64,000 bases of DNA from Steromphala cineraria (taxonomy: Eukaryota > Mollusca > Gastropoda > Trochida > Trochidae). Shown one piece after another: positions 1-10,274 of this stretch. The translations under genes and the position numbers were made by a program. Each line of letters begins with the position of its first letter. Position 1 is the first letter of the stretch. The stretch lies in NCBI GenBank assembly GCA_916613615.1, contig OU744736.1, positions 56,161,205-56,225,204 on the forward strand. The letters are read 5' to 3'. The notes beneath the pieces are model-generated. The model worked only from the letters and a program-made list of their open reading frames with translations, was not told the DNA's origin and did not search any database.

Positions 1-1147
1 ACCTTAAAAACCAATTCTCATCTTCTTCTCCAGTTCCAAAAGGTCTAGAGAGTTAATATTGATATGTGCAGACTCCTTGGACAATGGGGATTCAAATTCG
101 AACTTTGTTGACCCTGTGACCCCAAATAGGGTCACAGGGGTCACAATCTTAAAAACCTATTTTCATCTTCTTCTCCCTTTCTAAACGGACAAGAGAGTTG
201 AAAGTGATAAGTGCAGACTCCTTGGACAATGGGGATCCTAATTTGTAACTTTGGTGAACCTGTGACCCCAAATAGGGTCACAGGGGTCACAACCTTAAAA
301 ACCTATTTTCATCTTCTTCTCCAGTACTAAAAGGACTATAGAGTTGAAAATGATATGTGCAGACTCCTTGGCCAATCGGGATTCTTAATTGTAGATTTCG
401 TGACCCCATGACCCCAAATAGGGTCACAGGGGTCACAACCTTAAAAACCAATTCTCATCTTCTCCAGTTCCAAAAGGTCAAGAGAGTTAATATTGATATG
501 TGCAGACTCCTTGGACAATGGGGATTCTAATTTGTAACTTTGTTGACCCTATTTGGGGTCACAGGGGTCACAACCTTAAAAAACTATTTTCAAGTTCCAA
601 AAGGTCTCTAGAGAGCTGAAATTATATGTGCAGACTCCTTGGCCAATGGGGATTCTAAATTGTAGATTTCGTGACCCCATGACCCCAAATAGGGTCACAG
701 GGGTCACAACCTTAAAAACTTATTTTCATCATCATCTTTAGCTCCTAAAGGTCTATGGAGCTGAAAGACTGCATGTAGACTCCTTGGCCAATTGGGATTC
801 TAAACTGTAGGTTTTTGACCCCATGACCCCAAATAGGGTCACAGGGGTCACAATCTTAAAAACCTATTTTTCTCCATTAGATGACAGTCTATGGCAAATT
901 TATTTCTCCTTTGATATTTTAGTGTGGACTTCTTTCACTGTCTGATATTGGCGATCCAGTAAGTGTTGAATAATAATAAATCATTTGGGTAAGGAAATTT
1001 ATTCCGAAATCGTTACATTTGTTTTGTAATTTTTTTATAGGTTTTCTTGCAATAGGTAACATCAGTTTCATTTTTAGCTCATCCTGCATGTATAAAGCAA
1101 ACTTGATATGATGCCTGATGAGCTATAGAGCCAATGGCTCTATTTTT
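1..1147 (+). mobile_element. Hairpin-ended element with six 145-bp internal tandem units (left end off window)
   Basis: Six diverged units of about 145 bp, each with AGACTCCTTGG near positions 70, 215, 361, 504, 632 and 777, fill the first 880 bases; each carries the GGTCACAGGGGTCAC word. The right end has GATGAGCT (1117-1124) followed directly by the hairpin AGAGCCAATGGCTCT (1127-1141) and a T-run. The full copy at 48247-49253 begins with AGCTCATC, the inverse complement of GATGAGCT. A 5' terminal repeat whose partner is subterminal at the 3' end, followed by a hairpin, is the layout of Helentron-type non-autonomous elements (HINE). The class is inferred. About 190 bases between the last unit and the right end do not match the units. 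Confidence 0.7.
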
Positions 1148-2562
1148 TTACAATTACAGAACAAATAAAACATTAATTAAGATACATTTAACAATACAAC
1201 TTCATTGACAATAAAATACAAGATATTGTCTCAAAAAGTAAATGAATATTACCAAGAATTTTTTTTTTATAAATTATACAAATACAATTAAATATGAATA
1301 TTCAATAAGCAAATAATATAAAGCTTACCTTGATAACCCAATAACTGAAGGTAAAAGATTACTTCCACTGAAAATATCTGCAAATGAAGCATTAATTTGT
1401 GATAGATGTTATCACTGCAATAAAAAGCAATTCCAAAGTTAGAATTAATAATTCTTACTGAAAATCTCCTTTTTTACTTGACAAATTCATATTCAAATAT
1501 ATTGATACACAATAACCTAAAAAAAAGTAAAGTTATTGTCAAAAAATTAAATATTCCCACCTCCTGCTTGCTGGCTTTTTCTATAGTAACAGGTTAGCTT
1601 GAGACTGGTAGAATGCCTAAGTACAGGCCTGTGGGGCAAAAAAAGCTAGAAGATCATGCAAAGTGAGGTTGGTTGTATGCGGCATGAAAAAATCATGCAA
1701 AGAGAGCCAAGTCACATGATACTCACCATGACAGCCTAAGCCATCTAGACTTGAGCAAGACTCTTATTGGTCAAATGATAATACATATTTTTAACAAATA
1801 AAAGTGTTTCTTGATTTTATTAACTTCACTTTTGGAAGTAAAAATCCATAATTGAAAATAAGAAGAGATTCTACCATTTGATTTTTTTAAACAAGATTGA
1901 AAAATAATGGGAAAATGAGTCTTGCTTGCAAACTGGCACAAGTTGTGATGATATGCAAATAAGGTCAGCTGACCTTTTGTTTATAAACATTGACATGAGC
2001 ATTTTGTTTTGATCAACATCAAGGAGCATAATTAATGGTTTGATTACAGAATTTAGTTAGAATTATAGAATTAGACAAGTAATAGATTATAGATAATGAA
2101 AATAAATATGAATATGCTTATAAGTGTATTTAATAAGCATTTTTAAATGAAAATATAATAAATATGCTTACCGTATAAATAAAATTAAAAAAAAATATTT
2201 TAGCCTTTTCACTGCTGTACTTAGGATTATCATATATATAGTTCTTGGCTCTCTGTCTGTGATCATTGTTTGTAGAGTATATTGATTAATCAAAACATGC
2301 AATTGTATCTTTTTGGGTTTTCAACTTTCGAAGATTTTGAGTTTTGTAAATTACCCTGGAAGCACTACTTAGAAATTTATTTCACAAAACATATCTCCAT
2401 GAAACTTGGTATTTATCATCACTAGATGTGCTTTTCAGGGTTTTTATGCTTTCTCGACTATCATTTTTCAATATGATCAACTTTCAAATGAATTCCTTCC
2501 ATGACTTAACACAACCAGTTTTCCTGACTAATCATTACAAGAAGTTCATTCAGTATTTTTGT
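1148..2562. other. AT-rich stretch without a recognised gene
   Basis: Homopolymer runs and short AT-rich words only. I see no reading frame with protein-like composition, no convincing splice pair and no flanking repeats here. Confidence 0.5.
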
Positions 2563-3268
2563 TATGTCTCCCCCCGAAGGGTCGGGGAGACATATTGATT
2601 TGAGCTGAGTTCCCATCGGCGTTGGCGTTGGCGTTCCCATTTCGTTTCCGGAGCATATCTCTAAAACTATGTGACCGATCATCACCAAACTTGGTAAACT
2701 GTCTCTCCATATCATGTAGATGTGCCTTTTGGAGGTTATAGATTGCTTAAAATTTAATTATTTATTAATTTCCATGGCAACAATTTGGACTTAGTCTTTT
2801 TCAAGGGTAGTGATCGTTTCCGGAGCAGATCTCAAAAACTATGTGACCGATCATCACCAAACTTGGTATATTGTCTCTCCATATCATGTAGATGTGCCTT
2901 TTTGAGGTTATAGATTTCTTAAATTTTTTTATATTTTTCTTAAAATTTAATTTTTTATTTATTTCCATGGCAACAATTTGGACTTGGTCTTTTTCAAGGG
3001 TAGTGTTCGTTTCTTGAGCAGATATCTAGCCAAACTTGGTATATTGTCTCTCCATATCATGTAAATGTGCCATTTGGAGGTTTGAGATTTAAAACAAATT
3101 ATTTTGTTTATTTCCATGCAACAATTTGGACTGAGTCTTTTTTAAAGGGTAGTGTTTGTTTCCCGAGCAGATCTCATTAATGGTGCTTTATGATAGTATT
3201 GTTTAGAGGTTTGAAGCATTTGAGGAAGGGGGAGACATCTGTTTTTACGGGTAAAAACACTTTCTAGT
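2563..3268 (-). mobile_element. Hairpin-ended element, GTCTCCCC family
   Basis: The left end is a near-perfect hairpin (2564-2593) with ATGTCTCCCC arms; the right end is CTTTCTAGT followed by host T. Internal units repeat the words ATATCATGTAGATGTGCC and CAACAATTTGGACT three to four times (2700, 2890, 3060). Read on the minus strand the element starts ACTAGAAAGTG and ends in the hairpin, with no target duplication and T on both sides. This matches the plan of the GCAGCCCC family (starts ACTAGATTAGCG) elsewhere in the window, so both are probably non-autonomous rolling-circle elements. No coding sequence. Confidence 0.65.
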
Positions 3269-3639
3269 TTATTTTGGAATTAGAGGTTTTCTTGAAAATT
3301 TATAATTTCATAAGGTACTTGTATAAGGGCTGGATAGAAAAGACATCTTCTACTAATATTTTTTTTATCCCATCGGTTTAATTTGGTCACAGCCTTCAAT
3401 TAGGGAACTTGCAGACACCAGTCACTTTGGCTGACCATGACCTTATTTTCAAGGTCACCACATCACTTTGACCACTTTTGAATTTATTGTCAAATTGATA
3501 TCTCATGAACCATTATAATCCTTGTCTTATTTTCAACCTGGTAATCACAGCACATTGATAACTTTTGAAACTCTTGTTTACCCCATATCTCTTAGCTTAG
3601 CATGAGCCTGGTGCATAATCCTTATGGGTTTGAAAACAT

Positions 3640-3805
3640 GTCTCTTATGATTACTTATGTTGGCCTCTTTCTTTCTGTGAAAGACAAGCTCATAGTGGGG
3701 GTATGTGAGCTTTGCTCACTTTTTTCTTGTACATTTAGCATTAACTTACAATTATCAGTGAAATATTTGAAATATAAAATTATCAAAAAACGTGCTACTG
3801 CCCCT
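3640..3805 (+). mobile_element. Right half of a TTAA-flanked miniature element, interrupted by a hairpin-ended element
   Basis: The right end is ACGTGCTACTGCCCCT followed by TTAA at 3806-3809, the same terminus as the complete copy at 52363-52720. The internal words of that copy (ATTTAGCATTAACTTACA) continue here from about 3733. Just before it the sequence TGTGAGCTTTGCTCAC forms a hairpin with a T-run, which looks like the 3' end of another hairpin-ended family lying in the miniature element. The left terminus was not found. Confidence 0.5.
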
Positions 3806-3809
3806 TTAA

Positions 3810-4590
3810 GGGAAACCTTGAATTATTGAGCTATTTTCAACATCAGCATATCAAGAGACTAAAAGCGTGAAGTAACATTTGAAAAATCATTTTGACTATT
3901 CTTACCTCGAATTGTAAGCAATTAAGGTTTTATACTCTTTTTTAGTAATTGCGAAGTTCAAAATTCCGGATAAGAATAAGTTGAATAACAAACCTAATAT
4001 GGTATTCATCTATATTTTACAATAATCCAAATATTTCAAAACAATTTGGATTATATAGTGTCCAATGAAAAATCATGTTTTGAGAGTTTATATGTAAAGG
4101 ATCACAACCGAGCTGAAGGTCTTGTTTGAAAATCAAAACCGAGCCGAAGGTCTTGCTTGAGAATGTGTAAGCCCGCGGCAGAGGGAAAATGGAAAGGCCC
4201 GCCCCTATTTCCCAAGGCTGAGGGCTTACTTTCTCAAACAAAACCGACGGGGAGGTTTGGATTTAACATATAAAGCGAAGGAAAGAAACGACTTGGGTCA
4301 AAAGTCTTGAAATATATAAGCACTGAAAGTAAACCACAAACGCAGTCAGTTTATGCCAACTGGCTGCACGTTGCTCGTATACAACATTTACAATACGCTC
4401 GTGCATATACGTTTTGTTATCATATGCTAAGCGGTGAGAGACTGAGTTTTCTCAGTTCTAGTTAAATGTTCTCGCCACTGTCAGAGTGTGATATTATTCA
4501 ATTATAGACTGGTGATGAGGTCAATACCTGTTTTTATAGATCCGAGGAAAACAATATCAACCTCGGACGAAAAATAGACCCGAGGAAAAC
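3810..4590. other. Intergenic or intronic stretch, no gene seen
   Basis: Contains a short local duplication (the word GAAGGTCTTG twice, near 4114 and 4147) and a moderately GC-rich patch around 4165-4250. No supported coding exon. Confidence 0.4.
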
Positions 4591-4599
4591 AATATTGAC

Positions 4600-6098
4600 C
4601 GAGGACGAAGTTGCGGCTCGGGCAACATATCTACAAACTTAAAAACACATCTCTTCAAAAAGTATTTGTGATTGTCATTGTCATGCATGTACATAGAAAC
4701 TGTATATATGTTCAGCGCTTAGAGCATGTCCCTGGGTGATGTGGATGAAGCGCTATAAAAGTACTCTTATTATTAGCAGCCCCGTCTAAGGACGGGGCTG
4801 CTATCAGTTTTTGTGAAGTTTCCATCGCCGCCGCCGCCGCCGCCGCCGCGTCCGCCGCCGCCGCCGCACTCGTACTACTAGCTATAACGTTTTTCCCCTA
4901 AGCTTTCCAGAACTCTTATTCATACCTTACTCCTCATACCTCGGGGGAACGATTTTGACACGTTCACTTTCAAGGTCAAAGGTCAAGGTCACGAGCTATG
5001 TATTCACACTAAGAATTCCTTGTAAACGCGATAACTTGAAAAGTTTTTGTGCTATGAAGCTCTAACTTGGTATATATCATCCTTGGAAAAGTAAAAAAAT
5101 TTGAAATGTTTTGGCTACAATCCGTCAAAGGTCAAGGTCACAGCAAGGTCATGACGTAAGCATGTTTTAGCGAAAATGCTTTATTTTAACTATGAACACT
5201 TTTAATCAATACATGATTGTTATACTAAAAAAAAAGTGTTCAATGATTGTGCGACCTTGAAGGTCAAAGGTCAAGGTCATGAGATATGAGTTATTACAAA
5301 ATGCACTAAATTGGGGTATAACTTTATCCCATTTAGCTTTTCAGAACTCATGAACATGTCTAAATGTTAATACTTCCAGGGAATCATTATGAGATGTTCA
5401 CTTTCAATTTCAAAGGTCAAGGTCACGAGTTATAAAATCACCACAAAATTCTTTGTAAACACGGTAACTTGAAAAGTTTTTGTGCTATGAAGCTCTAACT
5501 TGGTATATATCATCCTTGGAAAAGTAAAAATTTTTGAAAAGGTTTCGGCTACAATCTGTCAAAGGTCAAGGTCACAGCAAGGTCATGACTTAAGCATGGT
5601 TTAGCGAAAATGCTTAATTTTAACTATGATCACTTTTAATCAATACATGATTGTTATACTCAATAAAAAGTGTTCAATTATTGTGTGACCTTGAAGGTCA
5701 AAGGTCAAGGTCATGAGATATGAGTTATTGCAATTCCTTGTAAACACAATAACTTGAAAAGTTTTTGTGCTATGAAGTTTAGATTTTGTATATATTATCT
5801 CTTGAGAAGTTCAACATTTTCAAAAAGTTTTGGGTACTAACTGTCGAAGGTCAAGGTCACAGCAAGGTCAACATATATGGAGAAAATGGATTAATTGTAT
5901 TTTTAACACTTTATTTCATTACAATAATGTTATACTCAATGAAATGTGTTCATTGATTGTGTGACCTTGAGTGTCAAAGGTCAAGGTCACGAGAAAATTT
6001 CCAATTTGGTGAGGCCTGTAAAAGGCGGAACAGGGTAAGACGAAACCCAAAGTTCCGGGGCTGCTCTGCTTTTGCGGTATCCCGCAAACGCTAATCTA

Positions 6099-6140
<42 letters not shown>
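4600..6140 (+). pseudogene. LINE 3' end of CR1/L2 type with ATT tail, split by a hairpin element
   Basis: Bases 4624-4665 encode STNLKTHLFKKYL and a stop, which matches the C-terminal end typical of CR1/L2-type LINE reverse transcriptase proteins (compare LKTHLF in the fragment at 39364). It is followed by a 3' UTR with AAGCGCTATAAAAGTACTC and an (ATT)n tail. The tail is interrupted by the element at 4774-6100 and resumes in phase at 6101-6140. Only the 3' end of the LINE is present. Confidence 0.6.
4774..6100 (-). mobile_element. Hairpin-ended element, GCAGCCCC family, copy A
   Basis: Left end TAGCAGCCCCGTC with an AGCAGCCCCGTC/GACGGGGCTGCT hairpin; right end GCTAATCTAGT. It lies inside an (ATT)n tail: removing the element and joining ...TTATTAT to TATTATT... 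restores a phase-perfect microsatellite. The insertion therefore split T|T and made no duplication. Inside are a (CCG)n run (4826-4868) and tandem units with eight clusters of AGGTCA half-sites (about 4972, 5125, 5258, 5411, 5561, 5693, 5845 and 5974). Length 1327 bp, no gene. T|T insertion and a terminal hairpin fit Helentron/Helitron2-type non-autonomous elements; a clear subterminal inverted repeat was not found in this family. Confidence 0.75.
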
Positions 6141-6142
<2 letters not shown>

Positions 6143-6224
6143 ATCAGACTGTATTACCCTCGTGAGAAGCAAACAACTTGTAATATCAGACATGACATAA
6201 CAAAATGAATATCAGCTGACATGA

Positions 6225-6300
6225 AGTCTCGGTGGCTCAAGCTATAAAGGCACTGCTACTCAACACAAGAGGTCCCTAGTTCCAATCCCACTCAAATCAC
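6225..6300 (+). repeat. tRNA-like segment, possible SINE head
   Basis: GTCTCGGTGGCTCAAGC resembles a pol III A box region, and about 50 bases later AGTTCCAATCCC resembles a B box (consensus GGTTCRANTCC, with mismatches). Spacing is tRNA-like, but I cannot fold a full cloverleaf with confidence. It is more likely a SINE head or tRNA relic than a working tRNA gene. Confidence 0.3.
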
Positions 6301-6620
6301 AAAATTTATGATTTGTCAAAATTTCCAAATTTTACAAATCCATTTGTTTATTTCAACGAATGCTATTTCCAAGGCCAAGTAGTGAGAATGGTATAAGGTG
6401 TCCCCGGGATATTCTAAAGAAAACTCATGAGATAGGGATATTCTATAGAATATCCCGGGGATCTCCATAGAATGTCCCTCTGATGTTGGGTATGGTTCTA
6501 AAAGGAGGTTTACTCCAGAAAAGAGTAACCCCCAACAACAACACAAATCTGGCGCCTGAGGTTTATATAAACAAATTTTAACTTTATAATCCACAATATT
6601 TCCATCTTTCCATTTTACAG

Positions 6621-6719
6621 ATGACCGTCTACCCTGGACAGACGGGATGATAGCCAGATCTGTTGCAGACCTGGTGCTGTGTAGGGTGAAACATGGGGAC
6701 ACTTCGACCATTGTACTGG
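6621..6719 (+). CDS. Candidate 99-bp internal exon of a host gene
   Basis: A good acceptor (CATTTTACAG, ending 6620) and donor (GG|GTAAAATAAG at 6720) bracket 99 bases. The frame starting at 6623 is open throughout and reads DRLPWTDGMIARSVAD followed by LVLCRVKHGDTSTIVL; the other two forward frames contain stops. Two bases complete a codon from an upstream exon and one base is left over, so the exon is phase-consistent. Base composition is richer in GC than the flanks. I do not recognise the protein family. The exon ends in the same phase in which the SPRY-like terminal exon at 22485 begins, so the two could belong to one gene with a repeat-filled intron, but intervening exons are possible. 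An opposite-strand frame over this region has no family resemblance. Confidence 0.5.
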
Positions 6720-6754
6720 GTAAAATAAGTATTTGTATATAATATAATAATAAT

Positions 6755-7151
6755 AACAGCCACAGGGGCCACGCCCTAAAAACCTATTTTCATCTTCTTC
6801 TCCAGATACATAAAGCCTAGAAAGCTGAAACTTGGTGTACAGACTCCTGGGCTAGTGAGGATTATAAATTGTAGCTTTGGTGGCCTTGTGGTACCCTAAT
6901 AAGGGCCACAGGGGCCACACCTTAAAACCTATTTTCATCTTCTTCTCCAGGGACAAAAGGCCCAGAAAGCTGAAACCTTGAGAATATACTCTTTGACCAG
7001 TGAGGATTATAATTGATAGCTTTTGTGGCCCTGTGGCCCCTAATAAGGGTCTCAGGGGCCACACCTTTAAACCTAATTTCACATTGCCACACCCTAAAGC
7101 AAAATTGATATGAAGCCTGATGAGCTACAGAGCCACTGCCTCTATTTTTCT
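6755..7151 (+). mobile_element. Truncated hairpin-ended element with the 145-bp unit
   Basis: Two and a half units of the family seen at 1-1147 and 48247-49253 (words CATCTTCTTCTCCAG, GGGCCACAGGGGCCAC). The right end GATGAGCTACAGAGCCACTGCCTCT has a damaged hairpin. The left end is missing; the copy begins abruptly after AATAATAATAAC. Confidence 0.6.
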
Positions 7152-7188
7152 TACACAAAATGAATTAAAGGTGTTCACACAAAATGCC

Positions 7189-9488
7189 CAATCTCATTGA
7201 AATCAAATCTTAGATTCTCTCTCTTGTTTCATATTATGTTGTTACTTGTCACCAATCTAAGATCTGACAGAATCCCGTAGAGAACCATGTCCAGGTGAAC
7301 TTTGAACAGGAAATGACCCCGAATTTGACAGTAAATCAGTTTGTAGAGTCGGTCCTGATGCGACCAATCAGATTCCATCTTCCTCCGTCATTTCGGCGTA
7401 TCGATAAAATAATTAACCCTGCTATTGATGCTTTGTAATAATTCATATCACAAAACCTACATGTATAGGTGCACAGGCTTTGGTGTGTCTTGCTATCCAT
7501 TGTAAATCACTGTGTCTACACATGGAAATAAGCTACCGAGGGCTGCATGAGCGCGTCGGCATTGTAAGGGGCTTACTTGATTTGCAACCCGACTAGAACG
7601 TTGTTTTGGAAAAAATCCGTTTGATAACTTATGACCGAGTTTTGTAATAACCATACAAGATTCATAACATATGTTATGTTTAAAAGAGGATATGTCACTG
7701 ACTCTGATAAAATGGTTCTGAATTCTTTACAAAGCTAGATAATCAAGTATATAAGGTACGTGAAAAGATAGAATAGAATTCATGATCCATAATGATCAGC
7801 AATTCATGATGAATTTGGTATAATAGCTGTATGCATTTTACTGGCCTTAATTAGCAGCCCCGACTTAGTCGGGGCTGCTATCAGTATTTGTGCAGTTTCC
7901 GCCGCCGCCGCCGCCGCCGCCGCGTCCGCCGCGCTCATACTAATGGCTATAACTTTTTTCTACTAAGCTTTCCAGAACTTGTATTTATAACTTACTGCTT
8001 ATACCTCGGGGGAACGATTTTGACATGTTCACCTTCAAGGTCAAAGGTCAAGGTCACGAGCTATAAAATCACTAAAAAATTCCTTGTAAACGCGATAACT
8101 TGAAAAGTTTTTGTGCTATGAAGCTCTAACTTGATATATAACATCCTTGGAAGAGTAAAAAATTTTGGAAAGGTTTTCGCTACAATCTGTCCAAGGTCAA
8201 GGTCACAGCGAGGTCATTACTTTAGCATGGTTTTGCGAAAATGCTTTATTTTAACTATGAACACTTGTAATCAATAGATGATTGTTATACTCAATGAAAA
8301 GTGTTCATTGATTGTGTAACCTTGAAGGTCAAAGGTCAAGGTCATGAGATTTGTGTTATTGCAATGTGCAACTAATTTGGATATAACTTGATCTCATTAA
8401 GCTTTTCAGAACTTATAAAGATGTATAATTGTTTACACCTCTGGGGACTTACAATGACATGGTCACATTCAAGATCAAAGGTCAAGGTCACGAGCTATAA
8501 AATCACTTAAAAATTATTTGTAAACGCGATAACTTGAAAAGTTTTTGTGCTATGAAGTTTAAATTTTGTATGTATTATCTCTTGAGAAGTACAAAATTTT
8601 GGAAAGGTTTTGGGTATGAAGTGTCAACGGTCAAGGTCACAGCAAGGTCAACAAATATTGAGAAAATGGATTATTTTTACTTTTACCTCTTTAATTTGTT
8701 ACATTAATGTTATATTCAATGAAATGTATTCATTGATTGCATGACCTTGAGTGTCAAAGGTCAAGGTCACAAGAAAATGCCCAATATGCTGAGGCTTGTA
8801 GAAGGCGGAACAGGGTAAGGCGAAACCCCAAGTTACGGGGCTGCTCTGTTTTTGCGGTGTCCCGCAAACACTAATCTAGTTTGAGTAGTATTTTCAAGAA
8901 CTCAATTTAAACTCTTCTATTAAACTAATCTTCATATCCTGCAAATCTCACCGCAAAACGTGTGACTAAGATGTTTTGAGAAAACAATATATTTATCAGT
9001 TAATTAAAGATAACGGTTGTACTTCAAAGAAGAAAATATTGGTATTTCATGAATTTTTCTCAATCTTGTATCCTTTGATTTCGATCATAGTCTAGATTGT
9101 AATGTATCATAGGATTATTAATTTTTAAAAAACGTATAATATGCATTAGATTTACAGTATTTGTATCTAGTTTCCAATAATCTGAAATTTGATCATATTT
9201 TAATAATTCTGACGACAAGGATGTTAACAAACATACTGCTTTCATGTTGATGTAGCAAATCAAGCGTACCCTAACATTCAGAAAACCTCGGCATTTTCCG
9301 CGTTACATAGAAAAGCGATGATGTTTGAACCTTTAATCTACTTTTACAACTTTGAAAGCGCAACTGTGACGGGTTGAAATCTTACTTCCGGTGGACACGG
9401 ACCTCTACGGGATTCCGTCAGATCGTAGATGAGTGACCAGTAACAACATATTAGGGAGCGAATCAATGATTTGATTTTAATCAGATTG
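7189..9488. mobile_element. 2.3-kb terminal-inverted-repeat element, CAATCT ends, 10-bp target duplication
   Basis: The left end CAATCTCATTGAAATCAAAT and the right end (inverse complement CAATCTGATTAAAATCAAAT) begin inverted repeats of roughly 110 bp; they share CAGAATCCCGTAGAG-type words at their inner ends. Both ends are flanked by ACAAAATGCC (7179-7188 and 9489-9498). A long TIR with a 9-11 bp duplication is the Mutator-like (MULE) pattern, which is known for that superfamily; the assignment is inferred because no transposase is encoded. The element carries the nested hairpin element at 7852-8880. The same CAATCT terminus and duplication length occur in the 7.65-kb element at 42009. Confidence 0.75.
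7852..8880 (-). mobile_element. Hairpin-ended element, GCAGCCCC family, copy B
   Basis: Left end TAGCAGCCCCGACTTAGTCG with a hairpin, right end ACTAATCTAGT. Host bases read ...CTTAAT and TTGAG, again T|T with no duplication. Contains a (CCG)n run at 7899-7930 and AGGTCA clusters. At 1029 bp it is about 300 bp shorter than copies A and C, consistent with one fewer internal unit. A short frame over the (CCG)n run encodes an arginine run and is an artefact. Confidence 0.75.
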
Positions 9489-9667
9489 ACAAAATGCCCC
9501 CCTTTTTTTTTGGTGAAACTTCATACTTTGTCATCTGACTATGGATGATAGGCTTGTGTTATGAGATTTTTGACTCTGTCAAGATAATATATTTAGCATC
9601 AACTTACAGTTATCAGTGAAAATTTTAAAATACAAAAATATAAAAAAACGTGCAACTGCCCCTTTAA

Positions 9668-10274
9668 GCATCAGTATGATTGGGAATCTGGTTTGGAATT
9701 GATGACAATGTGACCGGTAACTACAGATAATCACACAGCACTTTTAGTGGTTGTTTTGGTTCTGTGGTGTATCTTTTAGGGCGGTCGACATAACAGATCG
9801 AGAAAGTATACCTTCAGTGTCTAGAAGCTCAGATTCCGTTTGCAATTTGAGATGCTAGGCATTGTCCATAACAATAGTATTCTGACGACTGTATATGTCA
9901 AATATTTTCAGCAAACAATAAATTGATATATCCGCAAGTTTTTCCTTGCAAAATACATGGGGCGTTGTTATTCCATTGCCATCTTGCTTGTTGAAATCAC
10001 CTTTTGTTGTGTTGGTATTGTGAAGCTTGGCATTAAGTGTTATTTAAAAGTGGTATGAGTATGAGCTGATAAATGAGAATTTCTGAAAACCAAAACTGTT
10101 GATTGAGTTTCATTGAGATTGAAATTAAAGTTATAGAAATTCATGCCTGTGATATGGATGGTAAAGGGGTTACGAAGTTGACATTTTGAGATATGATTTA
10201 TGACAAATTAGCAAAAGCTAACTAAAAATTAACCTGTGAAAAATGTAGTCTTAGAATTTCAATCATTCAATTAT
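9668..10274. other. Stretch without a recognised gene
   Basis: Mixed-composition sequence between two repeats. No supported exon, RNA gene or flanking repeat was seen. Confidence 0.4.

Larger units (their letters stand above)
7152..9663 (+). mobile_element. Fragment of the TTAA-flanked miniature element, split by a 2.3-kb insertion
   Basis: The words TTACACAAAATGAATTAAAG (7151-7170) and CTTCATACTTTG (9518) both occur in the complete copy at 52363-52720, where they are about 60 bases apart. Here they are separated by the element 7189-9488. The right terminus ACGTGCAACTGCCCCT is followed by TTAA (9664-9667). The left terminus is lost, apparently at the junction with the hairpin-ended element before it. 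Confidence 0.55.

Noticed and set aside
6316..6711. 131-codon minus-strand frame
   Set aside because: It overlaps the plus-strand exon candidate, which has matching splice sites and phase; the minus frame has no recognisable family.
7888..8103. Arginine-rich short protein
   Set aside because: It reads the (CCG)n run inside a non-coding hairpin-ended element; the same frame is not kept in copies A and C.
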